From Paraburkholderia sp. BL10I2N1 (GTDB lineage Bacteria > Pseudomonadota > Gammaproteobacteria > Burkholderiales > Burkholderiaceae), in assembly GCF_004361815.1 (NCBI RefSeq), contig NZ_SNWA01000001.1, positions 4,588,001 to 4,652,000 of the forward strand: a DNA stretch of 64,000 bases. Reading direction: 5' to 3'. Each line of letters begins with the position of its first letter. The stretch's first letter is position 1. A model generated the notes under the pieces. It was not told where the DNA came from, did not search any database, and worked only from the letters and a program-made list of their open reading frames with translations. Of the stretch, positions 63,919 to 64,000 are shown piece after piece. The position numbers were made by a program, and so were the translations under genes.

Positions 63919-64000
63919 ATGTCTGTAGATTCCAGCTGGTTGGGCCAAATTGAACGTGAGTGGGCACAACTTCGCCAGAGCGACCCGGCACTCGACATAG
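63919..64000 (+). CDS. Start of an unidentified gene, 3' end outside window
   Basis: An ATG at 63919 opens a frame that continues to the window edge, giving 27 residues beginning MSVDSSWLGQIEREW. AGGACG lies upstream at long spacing. The product is not recognisable from so little sequence. It points away from the truncated recombinase and is probably island cargo. Confidence 0.4.
   Translation, partial: MSVDSSWLGQIEREWAQLRQSDPALDI

Overview
The window reads as chromosomal DNA of a Burkholderiaceae bacterium, most likely Paraburkholderia or a close relative. GC is high, and two blocks have the gene order expected of that family: tpiA-secG-tRNA-Leu-nuoABCDEFGHIJKLMN-DUF2818-NUDIX, and ilvI-ilvH-ilvC-psd-pssA-leuA. 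Almost all of it is core-like. Only the last ~2 kb (right of about 61.9 kb) looks like foreign island DNA.

Layout. 1-5.5 kb: the tail of a DUF2863-type protein, an orphan LuxR-type regulator with a degenerate receiver, a CbiM-like membrane protein, a secreted Lys/Ser-tailed protein, and the yaaA-carboxypeptidase pair. 5.5-8.1 kb: a PIN-domain protein, a PLP aminotransferase and a GST. 8.1-14.5 kb: an acyl-CoA catabolic run (paaH-like dehydrogenase, PaaG-like crotonase, histidine phosphatase, APH-type kinase, acyl-CoA dehydrogenase) with translationally overlapping genes, then yfcG. 14.6-17.9 kb: an opposing operon of two acyl-CoA dehydrogenases and two MaoC hydratases. 17.9-34.6 kb: DUF1178, NUDIX, DUF2818 and the full 14-gene complex I operon. 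34.7-40.2 kb: tRNA-Leu(GAG), secG, tpiA, a quinone oxidoreductase, pnp and rpsO. 40.3-43.3 kb: a substrate-binding protein, a BamE-like lipoprotein and a frameshifted carbonic anhydrase. 43.5-50.5 kb: branched-chain amino acid and phosphatidylserine/ethanolamine synthesis. 50.8-53.2 kb: a sigma factor with DUF3619, DUF3106 and RDD proteins. 53.3-56.1 kb: a PlcP-like metallophosphoesterase, an Agt-like glycosyltransferase and diacylglycerol kinase. 56.2-61.9 kb: a frameshifted TetR regulator, a LOG-family protein, an SDR, an ArnT-like glycosyltransferase, DUF924 and AlaX. 62.1-64 kb: the catalytic part of a tyrosine recombinase plus a small HTH protein, resembling ginC-ginD of GInt islands, and the start of a further gene.

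Three observations stand out. First, the leuA upstream region encodes a 27-residue, leucine-rich peptide with three CTA codons. Its ATG begins seven bases after the -10 of a near-consensus promoter, so it looks like a leaderless leader peptide for leucine attenuation. Second, the 53.3-56.1 kb genes look like a phosphate-starvation membrane-lipid remodelling module (phospholipid to diacylglycerol to glycolipid, with diacylglycerol recycling) behind a Pho-box-like direct repeat. Third, the right edge is a truncated recombinase module next to alaX. Two genes (can and tetR) carry +1 frameshifts in three-base homopolymers; these could be real or assembly errors.
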